From Calliopum simillimum (lineage: Eukaryota > Arthropoda > Insecta > Diptera > Lauxaniidae), in NCBI GenBank assembly GCA_951812925.1, contig OX638372.1, positions 4,526,001-4,590,000 of the forward strand: DNA of 64,000 bases, given 5' to 3'. Shown one piece after another: positions 1 to 12,900 of the stretch. Each line of letters starts with the position of its first letter. Within the stretch, counting starts at the first letter, position 1. Under the pieces are notes generated by a model. It made no database searches and was not told the DNA's origin. It saw nothing but the letters and a program-made list of their open reading frames with translations. A program made the translations under genes and the position numbers.

Positions 1-795
1 AAAGAAAATTGTTTTTTTCTTCCGTAAGTTTTATCTAATTTTTCAAAGGGGTGCTATCTGCAATGCCGCTGCCGCCACACTGTGGCATAGTAAATTGCCA
101 AAAAAATATTGACGTCAAATTGTTCATAAAAATCTCATTTTAAAGAACAAATTGATTCAACCATAAATTTATGGCCAACGCTATTTATGCCATAAAATAT
201 TATACCAAATGATATTCACTTAAAATTAATTGCAATAGCAGTCAAACTAATTGCTACATTTTTGATTTAATTCAATTTTGGCAAATTCTAAATTTATGGC
301 GAATTCGAGATAGCATTGCCGAACATTTATGTACAAGCAAGCGCCTTAAATTATACTAAGTACATTCCCTACTATAATGGTACATTCGAGTGCATAAATA
401 AATTTTGCGCAATTAAAACAAAATAAAAATAAATTAAAAAAAAAAAAAACATTTTATTTTGAAATGATTTCCTAAATTGTAATTTGCAATTAGGAAGAGA
501 GAAATGATGATAAATCACGCTGCAAATAAGTTAACAACGGGATACACAAATCTTGAGATATCGAAAACACAACCGAAACAGATATGGCGCAACAATCAAA
601 CAATCATCGTCAGTATGTACCAGCAATGTTATGAATACGACTAGTGGTATTGTGTAGATTTTGCAACAACATCGATTAATTGCAACAAAAAAAGCACTCT
701 TACTATTAATACTTATGTATATTTACATACAAACATATGTAAGTAGTACGTTTCAAAGTGTAAATATCCGTAATAGCAATTGGAAATGTACTAAC
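1..795. other. Pkcdelta intron 9, part
   Basis: A/T-rich sequence downstream (minus strand) of exon 9. It contains poly-A (428-450) and no continuation of the kinase on either strand. Several copies of ATTTATGGC-type words occur at 165-300, but no clear element boundary was seen. Confidence 0.6.
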
Positions 796-969
796 CTCTG
801 TTTGAAATGTACAAAACAGGTGACACAAATACGGATGTTTTGTGCCCAAAGCCAGAACTTTGCGTTCTATCAGCGTTGAGTCAACGTCATCATCCTCAAG
901 GACAACATCTTTTTTTAGACATTTTACAGCATAGTAATATTCAGTGTTACGCAGTTCTGCAAGTAGTAC
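796..969 (-). CDS. Pkcdelta: Pkcdelta coding exon 9 (kinase N-lobe, ATP lysine and helix C)
   Basis: Residues 371-428, 58 codons, phase 0 at both ends (acceptor TTTTACAG, donor GTTAGT). It reads [58 protein letters not shown]. Lys386 in YAVK is the ATP-anchoring lysine and Glu405 in LIERK its helix-C partner. CTFQTE leads to the kinase hinge, whose exon must lie beyond the left edge: bases 1-795 contain no continuation (SHLFFVMEYLNGG-type) on the minus strand. A short plus-strand ORF across this segment is a shadow. Confidence 0.95.
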
Positions 970-3900
970 CTGTAAAATTTTAGAGATTTTTATATATGCA
1001 AATAAATATGTTAATACTTTATATAGGGTGTAAAGCAATAAGGGAACGACGATTCTAGGAGCTGATAAAGGAGGCCTAGAATAACAAATTATTGCATCTG
1101 GGGGTCTAAAATGTACCCCTGCAGAGTTATAGGGTTTAATCTTTGGTCGAATCGACGCATCCGTGAACGTACAACTCGTGACGTAAAATCTTATGTTTCA
1201 CAAGTATTTTGCATTACTAAATACATGATTTTACGTCACGAATTGTACGTTCACTGATGCGGAGATTCAGCCCCTGATTTTCTGACTAGTTTAAAATAAA
1301 AAATGTTGTTGGGTCACTCCAGCAGCTTTTTGGAGAATTTTTTTTGTAAGAAAACATTAGGTAATTATAAGAGCTTTTCAAGAATCTATTTGGTTTACGG
1401 CTTGAATTTGGTTTTAGGGCTTAAAAGGATTCCCCAGAGTTCTGAACCTTTAAAGTTGACATTTAAAATTTTTTTCCTATTTTTTTGACTTTGGCGACTA
1501 TTATAGCATGAGAAAGGTCCTCTTTTTATATTTTTTTTTTTTGAAATTGTCGTAAATTTTTTTTTTTAATTCGGTAGTATATTTGTCATTCCAAGTTTTT
1601 AATTTGAGGTCGCAAAAAAATACTTTTATATAGCAACACATGCATTTGAAGTGAGCGCTGCCCTATTCTACTGGAGCCTTCAAACGGATTATTCTTGAAA
1701 AGCATTTTTTTCTGACCACAAATTAAAAACTTGGTATAACAAATGTACCACCGCATTAAAGGAAATTTAACGAGGATTCGAAATAAAAATTATTGTAAAG
1801 GTTATGTTCATAGGACAAAAATGGCCACCAAAGTCAAAAAATAGGAAAAAATTAAAAATATCAAATTTAAAGGTGCAGACCTTTCTGAAATCCTTTTAAA
1901 CCCTATAAGCCAAATACATTTTTAGAAAACTCATATAATTAGCTGAAAGTTTTCCATATGAAAGTTTCTCTAAAACGCTAGGGAAATTCAAAAACTTTTT
2001 TATTTTTTTTTGTAAAACAAGTCAGAAAATCAGTTCTACCCCTATAACTCGTCAGGGGTACATTTTAGACCTCCCCAATTTTTTGTTAGTCTAGGCTTGC
2101 AGTATCACCGCTTAGAAGATTCGTAATCTTATGCAATACACCCTATATAACTAAGGTAAAACAGGAAAACATCTTAAGTTAAGATCAATTTTGCATCAGT
2201 TCTGGGTAAAAATAGTCTTCCGTCTCAAAATGAAAGATTCATTTTACCTAGAATAAAACGAAAAATTGAGCTTAAGTTAATTTTTGCTAAGGTTTTGTTG
2301 CAAGAGTAATTTGTTTTGTTGTTTTTTGCATACCTTTCCAAAGCTTCCTTTGCCAAGTACAGCCAAAAAATGAAAATCATCAACGGAGTATGTCTTAAAT
2401 CTTGGTATAACTGTTGCCGGCGCTGTGAAACGTCCTGATTTTTGGAATTGCGAATATGTATACGAAGTTTCTAAAAGTGATATTGGATTTGTAACTTTAC
2501 AATTACAAAAATGCAAGTAATTGCATATATATAAATTAATTAATTAGTAATGTGATGTAATGATAATCAAAATGCCGATTATTGTTGGTAACCATAGAGA
2601 TTAATGTGATAATAGATCAGATTTTGAATAAATTCATCTTGAGTTTGTGTAAAATATTAAATATCATCGGGTTGAAACTTCAACTAGACATCCACACTTT
2701 TGTTATTTTATGAAAAAGCTTTTAAAGTTTTATGAAATTTAATTTTTGTATGGAATTTTGAAGTTTTCAACTTTTGCATTTTTGCATTAAAGCGAAGGAC
2801 TTCGTTTTACCGATATTTATATGTTTTTTCGATACTTTTTGACTTTTACCGATATTTTAGATACTTTTCGATACTCTTGGAATTTTACCGATGTTTTGGA
2901 TGATTTTCGATACTTTTGGACTCTCACCGATATCTTTGAAGAATTTCAATACTTTTGGACTTTCGATAATTTAAGACCTTTCCGTTTTTTTTTTTTCGAT
3001 TTATTCAATATTTTTAGATACTTTCGAACTGCAGTTCTGCAATGTCTATTACTATCGCTCGGCTACCGGAAATAACGCCATAGGAAATAACGCCAGAAAA
3101 TTTTTTGGAAATAACGCCAGAAATTTGCTGGCATTAATTTTTGGAAATAAAGCCAAAAACTGATTAGGAATCAACGCCAGAATTTTTGGAAATAATGCCA
3201 TAGGAAATAACGCCATAGGAAATAACGCCAGAAAATTTTTTGGAAATAACGCCAGAAAAATCTGCATACAAAATTCTGGCGTTATTTCCATTTTGTTTTG
3301 GAAATAAAAACAAAAATTAACTAGGAAATAACGCCAGAAAAGTTTTTGGCCTTCCTTCTAAAACAAAATGGAAATAACACCAGAATTTTGTATGTAAATT
3401 TTTTTGGCGTTATTTCCAAAAAATTGTCTGGCATTATTTCCTATGGTGTTGTTTCCATTTTCTTAACTACATTATTTTTGGAAATAACGCCATAATTTTT
3501 GGAAATAACGCCAGAAAAGTTTTTGGCTTTATTTCAAAAACAAAATGGAAACAGCGCCAGAATTTTATATGAAGATTTTTGTGGCGTTATTTCCAAAAAA
3601 TTTTCTGGCGTTATTTCCTATGGCGTTATTTCAGGGAGCCCTATCGCTCAGTGGCATTCTTGCAATGAGATACGCTTTAAAAATATCCGTATTCTGTCAC
3701 GGCTAAACTGTAACACCGATTATTATGAAATTTAGTGTAGAGGTGGACTAAGTAAGCCTGAGAAAGAAAACAATACCCCTAGAGGAAAAAAACTGATTTC
3801 TATGAAATTTGGAATGAATTGCAAGAAGGAATATCAATATTTTTTTGTTTTTTAGTAGAAGGTGCCCGTCGCTCTCAAAAGGAAATTGACTGCACCAATT

Positions 3901-6900
3901 TTTATACAATTCGGTTTTGAGACACACTAAGCCTTCTGCATCCATAAAAGGTAACTACGAGTATTGAACTCTGTGAATACTCAATGTTCTCGCTTTCTTT
4001 TATACTGTAAAGCACTCGAAAATTGTTTAAGTATCTTTAGGTGAATGGGCAAAAAGCCGAATGTTAATGCATTTAAATTATAGAAGTTGTATAAACGCTT
4101 ACTTTGAATTGAGGGCAGATGCTGACCTCTATCTAGTTTTGATATATTCTCACATATTTCGAAATTTTAAAGGAAAACTTTTTGCAAATAAAAGGCATAG
4201 TACATTTAGGATGTGAGGAATGACTGTAAATGTTGTCTTGTGTATTTCATTTGAACAAACAAAAGAAAGAATCTTCTCATTCGGGCAGTGTAAATTCCTA
4301 TTTTTCTAATTTTAATTCAACAATTTTCACTCTTTTTGGTGTAAAGATTTGAATTAAGCTTGCTTATCTGTCAATTTACAGTAAAGATTTTTGATCTTTT
4401 ACATTCCATAAACTACATAGTTGTCTAGCCATTTTTTTCTTAGAATAATCTTAAAACAATATCATTAAAATTACCGAAATATTTGAAAGTAAACATATTG
4501 TTTCAAGAGACTCGTAAATGGATATTTTTACATTTGTGCTAAAAATATAGCGAACGCTTTCAACAAAACTATTCATTTTCTAGCGCATATGTTACCTATT
4601 TGAAAAAGTTTTATGTACCACAATCTGATAAACAACAGTGTTCTATGAATTATTAACTCGTACCACACAATTAAAACTAAAATACAACATCATAAATATA
4701 TTTATAAAATGATGTTAAAATTGTAATTTGCTAGTTTTGTAATTTTGTAAATTTGAAAAATTGTGCTGTTTATAAGATTTATATCCACACCAGGGGATGT
4801 GTTTCATTTATTACAATTTAGCAGACGGCGAGTTCGTTTTCGAGTGTAAATTGAAATTTTATTATTATTTTTGTGCGATTTGCCGGTGCCGGGTATTATT
4901 AACTCTACTGGCACTAAAACTTATTTTTATTAAATACTTAAATTGACCATTTCAGTTTTTATTTGTTGGTTTTATTTTTTGAGGTTTTTTTCGGTTAATA
5001 TGGATATTTTAAAAAAATTTTCGAAATGAGATTTTCTAAAAACGGCCCGACGGATATTTTAATTTTTTCTACACAGTGCTCAGAAAACTCCAAAGAAACC
5101 TTTCTATAAGAATTTCAACTCAGCACGCACTTTTAGGTTGAACGATTCATTTCACCGCCGTATATTCAGTAGAGTGACACAAATAAAACGAAATATTTCT
5201 TTTAGTTGCCATGATACGGAAAGTAGAGCTGGTGACGTGTTTCGTGAACACATACAAATCTACACGAATTTGCCCGAATGTTCGGTCATTAATTTCTACC
5301 ATCGGAATTTAACTAAAAAATTTGATATAAAGGATGTAAACGATAAAGTAACGAAGCTTTTAAAAGATGATAGAGAAGGCCTTGGGGGCTTAAATGTACT
5401 CCTGCTGAGGAGTTATATGGAAAAAAAACTGATTTTCTGACTTGTTTTACAAAGAAAATTTTCTTGAGTCACCCAAAGTTATAAGAGAAAACTTTTGTAT
5501 AAAAACTTTTAGTTAATTGTATGAGCTTTCCAAAAGTGTATTTGGTTTATAAAGCTTAAAACGATTTCGCAAATTTCTGGACCTTTGAATTTGATATTTT
5601 CAATTTTTTTTCTTACTTTTTGACTTTGGTGGCCATTTTAGTATGAAAAAGGTCCTATTCATATACCTTTTTATTATTTTTATTGGAGTTCTCGTTAAAT
5701 TTCCTTTAATTTGGTAGTGAATTTGTCATACCAAATTTTTAATTTGAGATAAAAAAAAAAGACTTTTATGTAACACACGGGTTACTCGCATGCGTTGCGC
5801 TGCCCTTTATCTTCTGGAGCCTTCAAACGGATTGTTCTTAAAAACCATTTTTTTCCGACCTCAAATAAAAAACTTGGTATGACAAACGCACTACCAAATT
5901 AAAAGAAATCTAACGAGGACTCCAAAAAAATTAATAAAAGAGTATATTAATAGGACTTTTTTCTTACTAAAATTGCCGACAAAGTTAAAAAGTAGGAAAA
6001 AAAAAAAATATTTTAAGTATTAACTTTATAGGTTCAGAACTTTGCGAAATGCCTTTAAACCTTTTAAACTGAATATTTTATTAGAAAGTTCATAAAATTA
6101 GCTAAATGTTTCCTATGAAAAAAGGTTTCTCTACAACCTTAGGGTCACTCAAGAAAATTTTTTTTGTAAAACAAGTCAGAAAATCAGTTTTTCCATATAA
6201 CTAATGAGGGCTACGTTTTAGAGGCCTCTAAGTGCAATTTTTTGTTAGTCCAGGCCTCTTCTATCAACTCCCGTTCCCTTAACGCTTACACACTGTATAT
6301 TTCAAGGTAATTTTTGAAGAGTAGTTCTGAACCCGCTTCTTAATCTCCATATTAACACTGGAAATTTATTTAATTTTTTTTGCATCGCTCAAGTATGTAC
6401 AGATTAGGGGTATGCACATGACATCTTGAAATATACTCGTAATGTACTTTCTTTGCTCGAACATTTTAAGCTGAACTGAAGTATTTAATTCAAAAAATCC
6501 AAGATTCAAATCTTTATTGTACACAATACAAAGCAAAAAAACAAAACCTGATTCTAACAAATACAAACAAATACAAATGTCAATATGTAAATTTGCACGT
6601 GACACTGAGCTGAAGTATTTGATAAATAAAATTTTGCGTGAATTTCTTTTGATATTTTTTAATTTTTGGAAAAATTATATTGTTGCCCGAAATCACCGAC
6701 TAAATAATTAGGAAAATATGAACTAGTTCAATAAACGATTTTTTCATCATTTTCTGGACTCATAAGACTGCTATGAAAAAAATTCTGAATTCGATACCCG
6801 CATAGCTTCAACACACATATATCATTTTTGTAAATTATTAAATATTTCGATTTTGGCTTTTATTAAATCTATGTTAATGTTACTATATAATTCAGTTCTG

Positions 6901-9900
6901 TACTAAAATTCTTCCATATTTTGTTATTTGTAGTAATAAAGAATGTTATCATACCATCTTGTTCCTCATTTGCTTCAATATCATATACTGGATTAGAACT
7001 TGGCGGTGTACTCGGTGAATCTCTAATCTCTTGTGCGCCTGTTTTATGGTAAAGTCAGTTGTAATTAGAAAAATTATATTTTTTGTTATATATTTTATTA
7101 AGCATTTTAGAACACCATATGCGTTTTTTCAACATGAAATCGCCGCTGCTTATGAAGAGAATTTTCCAACCAAAAGTTGCGGCGAAGAAAATCGTTTTTT
7201 TGAAATTGCGGCGAAAAAAATCTTTTTTGTAATATGCGGACAAGAAAATCACTTTTTATAAAATGCGGCGAAGAAAATCACTTTTTACAAAATGCGGCGA
7301 AGAAAATCTCTTTATTTAGTAAAAGTATTCACGAGTTAGGAAAATAAACATTTCACTTAAAATTGCAGCGAATGAAGCGAATTTTCTTCGCCGCATTTTG
7401 TAACAAGTGATTTTTTTCGCCGCATTTTGTAATAAGTTATTTTCTTCTCCGCATTTTGTAAAAAGTGATTTTCTTCTCCGCATTCGCACAAAAAAGATCT
7501 TTTTCGCCGTAGTTTGAAAAAAAGGATTTTCTTGTCCGCATTTTAAGAAGAGATAGTCTTCGTAAGCACCGGCGAAATATACTTGCTTCTATGTATATTC
7601 GATTGAAAGTTTTGGTATGTACATTTGAAAATTTTTTCTCGGAATAGGTATTTATATTATGCCCAAATTGTTCACACAATTGCGTTTTCTATAAACAGAT
7701 TTAATTATTTGGTATTTACCAAAAAACAGAAAACAATCCATGATATTCTATAAACAATGCGATAAATTTAATTGCTAATGATTTTACCAACAAAAATTCT
7801 TGATTTTCTTAAAGTTTTGTATTTTTGTGGTGTTTTTCAACTTTTCCGAAACGATAAAGTAAATAAATAAAAAATGATCATTATATATTTGGATATGTTT
7901 AGTTTGTTATGTAGCTTTTCAATATTTCTAGTGATTTGTCTGCCAATTAACACCTACATCAGGAAAATTTTAGACATTTTTTTTCAATATTATTTTTTAT
8001 AAATCTATAGACTATTTATATGTAATGGACAAGGTAATTAATCATAGTTTTCTACTTGTTGCTTAAGGCAGGTAATATAAGAAATTCTTTTAAATGTATT
8101 TTTATTTGGGTCAATATGGTTTTTTGGCATCAAATATGTCAGCGAAGTGATATGATATTGACAATATTGCATATATGTCTTTCCATAGTGCGATTAATCA
8201 TACAGACTTATGTTTAAACATAGATGTTATGATTAAGCACATGGCCAAGTTGCTTGCTGTTTGTTTTCCATTTCAATATTGACAAAAGTCTATGAAAATC
8301 GGAATGTAGATATCGAAAATTGTAGAAATTAATAATCATTATCGAATGCATCGGAAGAAGTAGGAAAAAAATTGTGTCTAGAAAAGATTTTGTAAACATA
8401 AAAGGCTTTAAAAAAGTTGTGTTTTGTAAAGATTTTGTAAACATTTTATTTTTTTTTTTTCTAGGATATTTAGCACATACCAGGGAATAAAATGGTTTTT
8501 TTCGGACTGAAATTTTTCATTAATCATTGAAAATCCCTATTTCAAATAGGAACATAAAAATTAAGCAACTGCTCTGCAACCCTCTGAGAAAATTATAAAA
8601 AATATGTAAGCACTCTCCGCATATCAAGAAACTATACCCCAGAAAAAATTGTGGTAATCGATATTAGTTCAAAAGTTATTAACTATATAGTGATGCCGTG
8701 CAAGTCTTTTTGCAGCATTAGAATAAAATACTTAGAATTGTCCAAAGAATATGTGTGAATTTTGTCAGAATTTTCTAAGACATTTTATAATTTTTCGAAA
8801 GGAAAAAAAAAAAAAAAAATTGAATGCTACAAAAAACTCAAAAAAAAAAAACTTACACGTATTTCTCAAACAATTCTAAGCATTTTATGCCATATACACT
8901 TTTTTCGCAAGATGCCCTGTTTTTCTCTAATGCTGCAAAAAGACTTGCACGATATCACTATATTGTTAATAATTTTGAACTTTTGGGTGTACATTTTAAA
9001 AACCGGAATTTTTTAGCGAAATTTGATGCTTTATTGTGGAAAAATGTTACAATATATTTTATTCAGAGTATTGTCCATTGGAAGCTACAACATTTCCCCA
9101 TCTTTCAGGCAATTTATGAATTCCATCCCAAAAAAATTGCGCCGGCTTGGCGGCCAAAAATGAATCTATCCAATTTCGGATGCCTTGCTCTGATGTGAAG
9201 CGTATTCCGGTGAGGGCGTTTTGCATCGAGCGAAATAAATGAAAGTCAGACGGAGCAAGGTCCGGACTATAAGGCGGGTGAGCCAAAACTTCCCATCCAC
9301 TATTTTCCAAATAGTTTTTCACGGGTCTTGCAACATGCGGCCGAGCGTTGTCATGATGAAAAATTATTGCTTCGTGTCTGGTCGCATTTTCCGGGCGTTT
9401 TTCGATGATGGCACGCTTCAAACGTATTAATTGTGTTTGGTACAGGTCACCTGTGATTGTCTGGCCCGATTTCAACAACTCATAATATAACGGCCCCTTC
9501 TGATCCCACCAAATACACAGCATAACCTTGGCGCAAAGGATATTTGGCTTCGAGGTTGATTTGGCTGGTTGGCCGGGTTTCACGTATGACTTTTTGCGCT
9601 TGGGATTCTCATAATGGATCCATTTTTCATCCCCAGTCACAATCCGATGCAAAAATGATTTGTTTTTATGGGGCTCAAGCAGCATTTCAGACATACAGAA
9701 GCGCCGATCAACGTCTCTCGGCTTCAACTCATAGGGGACCCAATTACCTTACTGAATGTATCCGGCGGCTTTCAAACGTTTCGAAATGGCTTGCTGAGTC
9801 ACTCCCAACGATTTGGCAAGCTCATCTTGTGTTTGACACGAATCCTCATCGAGTAGCTTCTCTAATTCTTCGTCTTCATACTTTTTTGGCAGTCCTGGGC

Positions 9901-12900
9901 GTTCTTTGTCTTTGATGTAAAAACCGGCACTTTTGAAGCGTTTAAACCATTCAAAGCATCGTCGCCATAAACTTCTACAAGCAAACTATGACTTTCCGCA
10001 GCAGTTTTCTTTGCAAAAAAATGACCCAACAGAACCTCCCGCAAATGCTGTCTTTTTCTCGAATTTTCGAAGTTATTCATCGTGAAAAATAATAATGATG
10101 CACACAAGATAAAATTGTTTTGTTGACTGATTTTGACAGCTGTTAAATGTACCTTCAAAATGACATATATATAAAGTTCGAGCTTTCACGATATTTGTTA
10201 GTACGGACATCCAATAATATTGATTAACCTAATTTTTTTCTGGGATATAGTTTCTTGACATGTGGAGAGTGCCCACATATTTTTTATAATTTTCTCAGAG
10301 GGGGAGCAGTTGCTTAATTTTTATGTTCCTATTTGAAATAAGGATTTTTCAATGATTAATGAACAATTTCAGACTGAAAAAAACCATTTTATTCCCTGGT
10401 ATGTGCTAAATATCCTAGAAAAAAAAAAAAAAAATATATTTTACAAAATCTTTACAAAACACAATTTTTTTAAAGCCTTTTATGCGAAATTTAGGTGGTT
10501 CACTTTAGAAATTTTTGCCCATAGGCCACATTTATTATATCAAGATGTTCATACGGATCTCGGCTATCAGTTAGACGTCAAAACTTTTACATAAATCCAC
10601 TCAGGTGATTTCTTTTGCTCCGAATGCCATAGAGGCGAAAAATATCACTTTTTTGGGGAATTTTGTGCTCTAACTTGCCGAAAATGCATTCAAAAGATAT
10701 TTACGAGACAAACAAAGCCCCACCACCAGATGCAATAAAACTCTGTTTGCTATAGAATAAAACACATAAATTGATGTGCTGAAAAACCGTCTCAATGAGC
10801 AAAATTCAAATCGTCGTTTCTCGAAAACTAGAGCTTACTTCAATAAACTGAGCCAAATGGTCTTTTATTTTGGCCTTTTTTTTCACCCCGCAGCGTCAGA
10901 TTGGAGTAAACATTTGATAAAAAAATTTTGTTACACAGTGTAATTATAGAACTATGATTTTTATCTTAGAGATCTTTTTTTACACGAGAGTTTGTGATAT
11001 CATTATGGGCTCTTGAGGTCTTTATTGTCGCCGCCATTCTACCAAAGTTACAACGTTATGAATTGTAAGAAAGGAAATAGGTTAGAGGGTTAGAGAAGAT
11101 CAGCTGAAGTGAAGTAAGTATTCCTTACACCGTTTAAATAACCTGAACACTTTGCCGCTTCTTTCGACACAATGAATATATGACTTGTTCGCCGCAGGGA
11201 TTTCTTTGAGTTCATTTGAGAGTGTGTCGCCTTTTTCTCTCCATCTCCTCAGAGCTTGGACGCTTTTTGAATCAATATGAATGACAAATACTGCTGTCGT
11301 CTGCAAAGGAATGGATGGGATTAATGATCAATGACAGAAGGTCGTCGATAAAAACAAGGAAAAGGGGATGGGATAGGACGGAACCCTAGGGAATTTCTTC
11401 ATTGATGTTGTATTCATTGCATGTTTTCAACATTGGTTCTATCTCTCATAGCGCCTTATTTATACTGAGGCCTGTTCATATTGTATTTTATTTCAAAACA
11501 ATAAAATATATGTCCAGTTTTAGGAAGGATATCTTGCAGAGAATTTATTGTATTGATAATAAACATTTTTATTTAGAATTTTAAATTTCAAGTTCAAATA
11601 GAAATATATAAATTAACTACAGAAAATGCTGTGCTGTACTAAAAATAATTCGCTAATTACATGTGGGTGGTTAAGTTCAGAAGAGTTAAACAGCAGCATC
11701 AATCAATTACCTAAGTTTTGGTTGTAAAAATGAAAACGATTTCACTTAAAACATTGCCGGATTTGAGTAAAAAGCATTAAAGAAAATTGCTTGGCAAACA
11801 ATAAAATTGTATTTATTTTATTCGAAAAATTTAAGCAGAAGGAAATATTGCGTTGTAGAAAATAAAAAAATAGAAAAAAAAAAGAAAACGCATGTGATGT
11901 TCTAATGCGGAATTAAAATGTTTTACACCCTGTTTTCTAAATAAAAAAAAAAGCGAATTAAATATGTATCACTTATAAAAAATATGTTTTATCTACTTTA
12001 GCTAATCTGAATAAAAAAATATAATTTTTCTTTAAAACATAACAAAAAAAAACAACAAATTTCTTGGCCACTGCTGACCAATTTTTTACCTCGTCGCACA
12101 CACGCCAAGGCTTCCACGATCAGCTTCTGATTGACGCCGCATAGATTCGCCGTAAGACGCTCGCATTTCTTGTGACAATTTACGTCACATTCTTTTGGGA
12201 AAATGTTTTTAATTAAAAATTAAAAAAATAAAACATAAACTTAATAAATAAATATAAAATATAAATATGTATGTATGTAGAATAATTCAAATGTGTAATG
12301 TCAATCTATCAAATGAATTAATTGGTAACACGATTTTTGCCAGATTGCATTTGTCGCTATATTGGCCATATAATTTCCCAAACAGTTTTTGCCTTTCGCT
12401 GTTTCAATTGCTTGCAACGCGTTGTTGCTGGCTGTTGCCAATTGGAATTCATTTTATTTGTTTTTTTTTTCTTCTTATTTTTGTAGCTTTTTGGCTAAAT
12501 TTCTTTATTTAGCTTACGTTTGACGCTTTATTGTTAATTTTATTTTTTTTTTTCTCTATATTATTGCAAATTGTCTAATCAATCTCATTTATCTCATCTC
12601 GTGACGCAAATGATGAAAGCAAAATAAATTCTACTTACTACAAAAAAAAAAATTTTTTGCAAAATTTTGACTTAAAGAATTAATTTATCGGAAAACTGTA
12701 TTTATTTATTTATGCATACATTTGTTTGTTTTTGGTTTTTTGCTAGATAAATGATTTTTATTTAACAAAATCGTGTTATATGCTAATTCATATGAATTAT
12801 CCTTTCGGTAGTTTTCATTTCGATGTGGAATTGAAGCGAAATTAACAACTTGAAAATTTCGTTGCAAGGATCGAATAAAGAAAATGGCTCTGTAAAATCA

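Larger units (their letters stand above)
2471..6954. other. Pkcdelta intron 7 (between hinge and kinase exons)
   Basis: Intron of 4.5 kb holding a 39-base tandem array, a palindromic repeat block, a second fold-back copy and one unexplained coding-like stretch (listed separately). Positions 3650-5070 are otherwise unremarkable A/T-rich DNA without open frames of note. Confidence 0.6.
8397..10484. mobile_element. Composite inverted-repeat element carrying a nested hairpin and a mariner
   Basis: Outer inverted repeats of about 260 bases: CATAAAAGGCTTT at 8397 matches AAAGCCTTTTATG ending 10484, and the match continues through TTTAGCACATACCAGGGAAT (8469) and its complement (10395). Identity between arms is roughly 80-90% by eye. 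Inside lie a hairpin (8672-8973) and a decayed mariner (8983-10214). The outer element is therefore a large fold-back whose centre was occupied by later insertions. Confidence 0.8.

Noticed and set aside
1..795. Next kinase exon of Pkcdelta
   Set aside because: No minus-strand frame here matches the expected kinase hinge; the exon must lie outside the window.
3052..3735. Short ORFs with LALFPK-type repeats on both strands
   Set aside because: They are read-through of the GGAAATAACGCCA repeat block.
7031..7261. Plus-strand 76-codon ORF
   Set aside because: It overlaps the acceptor side of Pkcdelta exon 7 and then runs through the TGCGGCGAAGAAAATC repeat.
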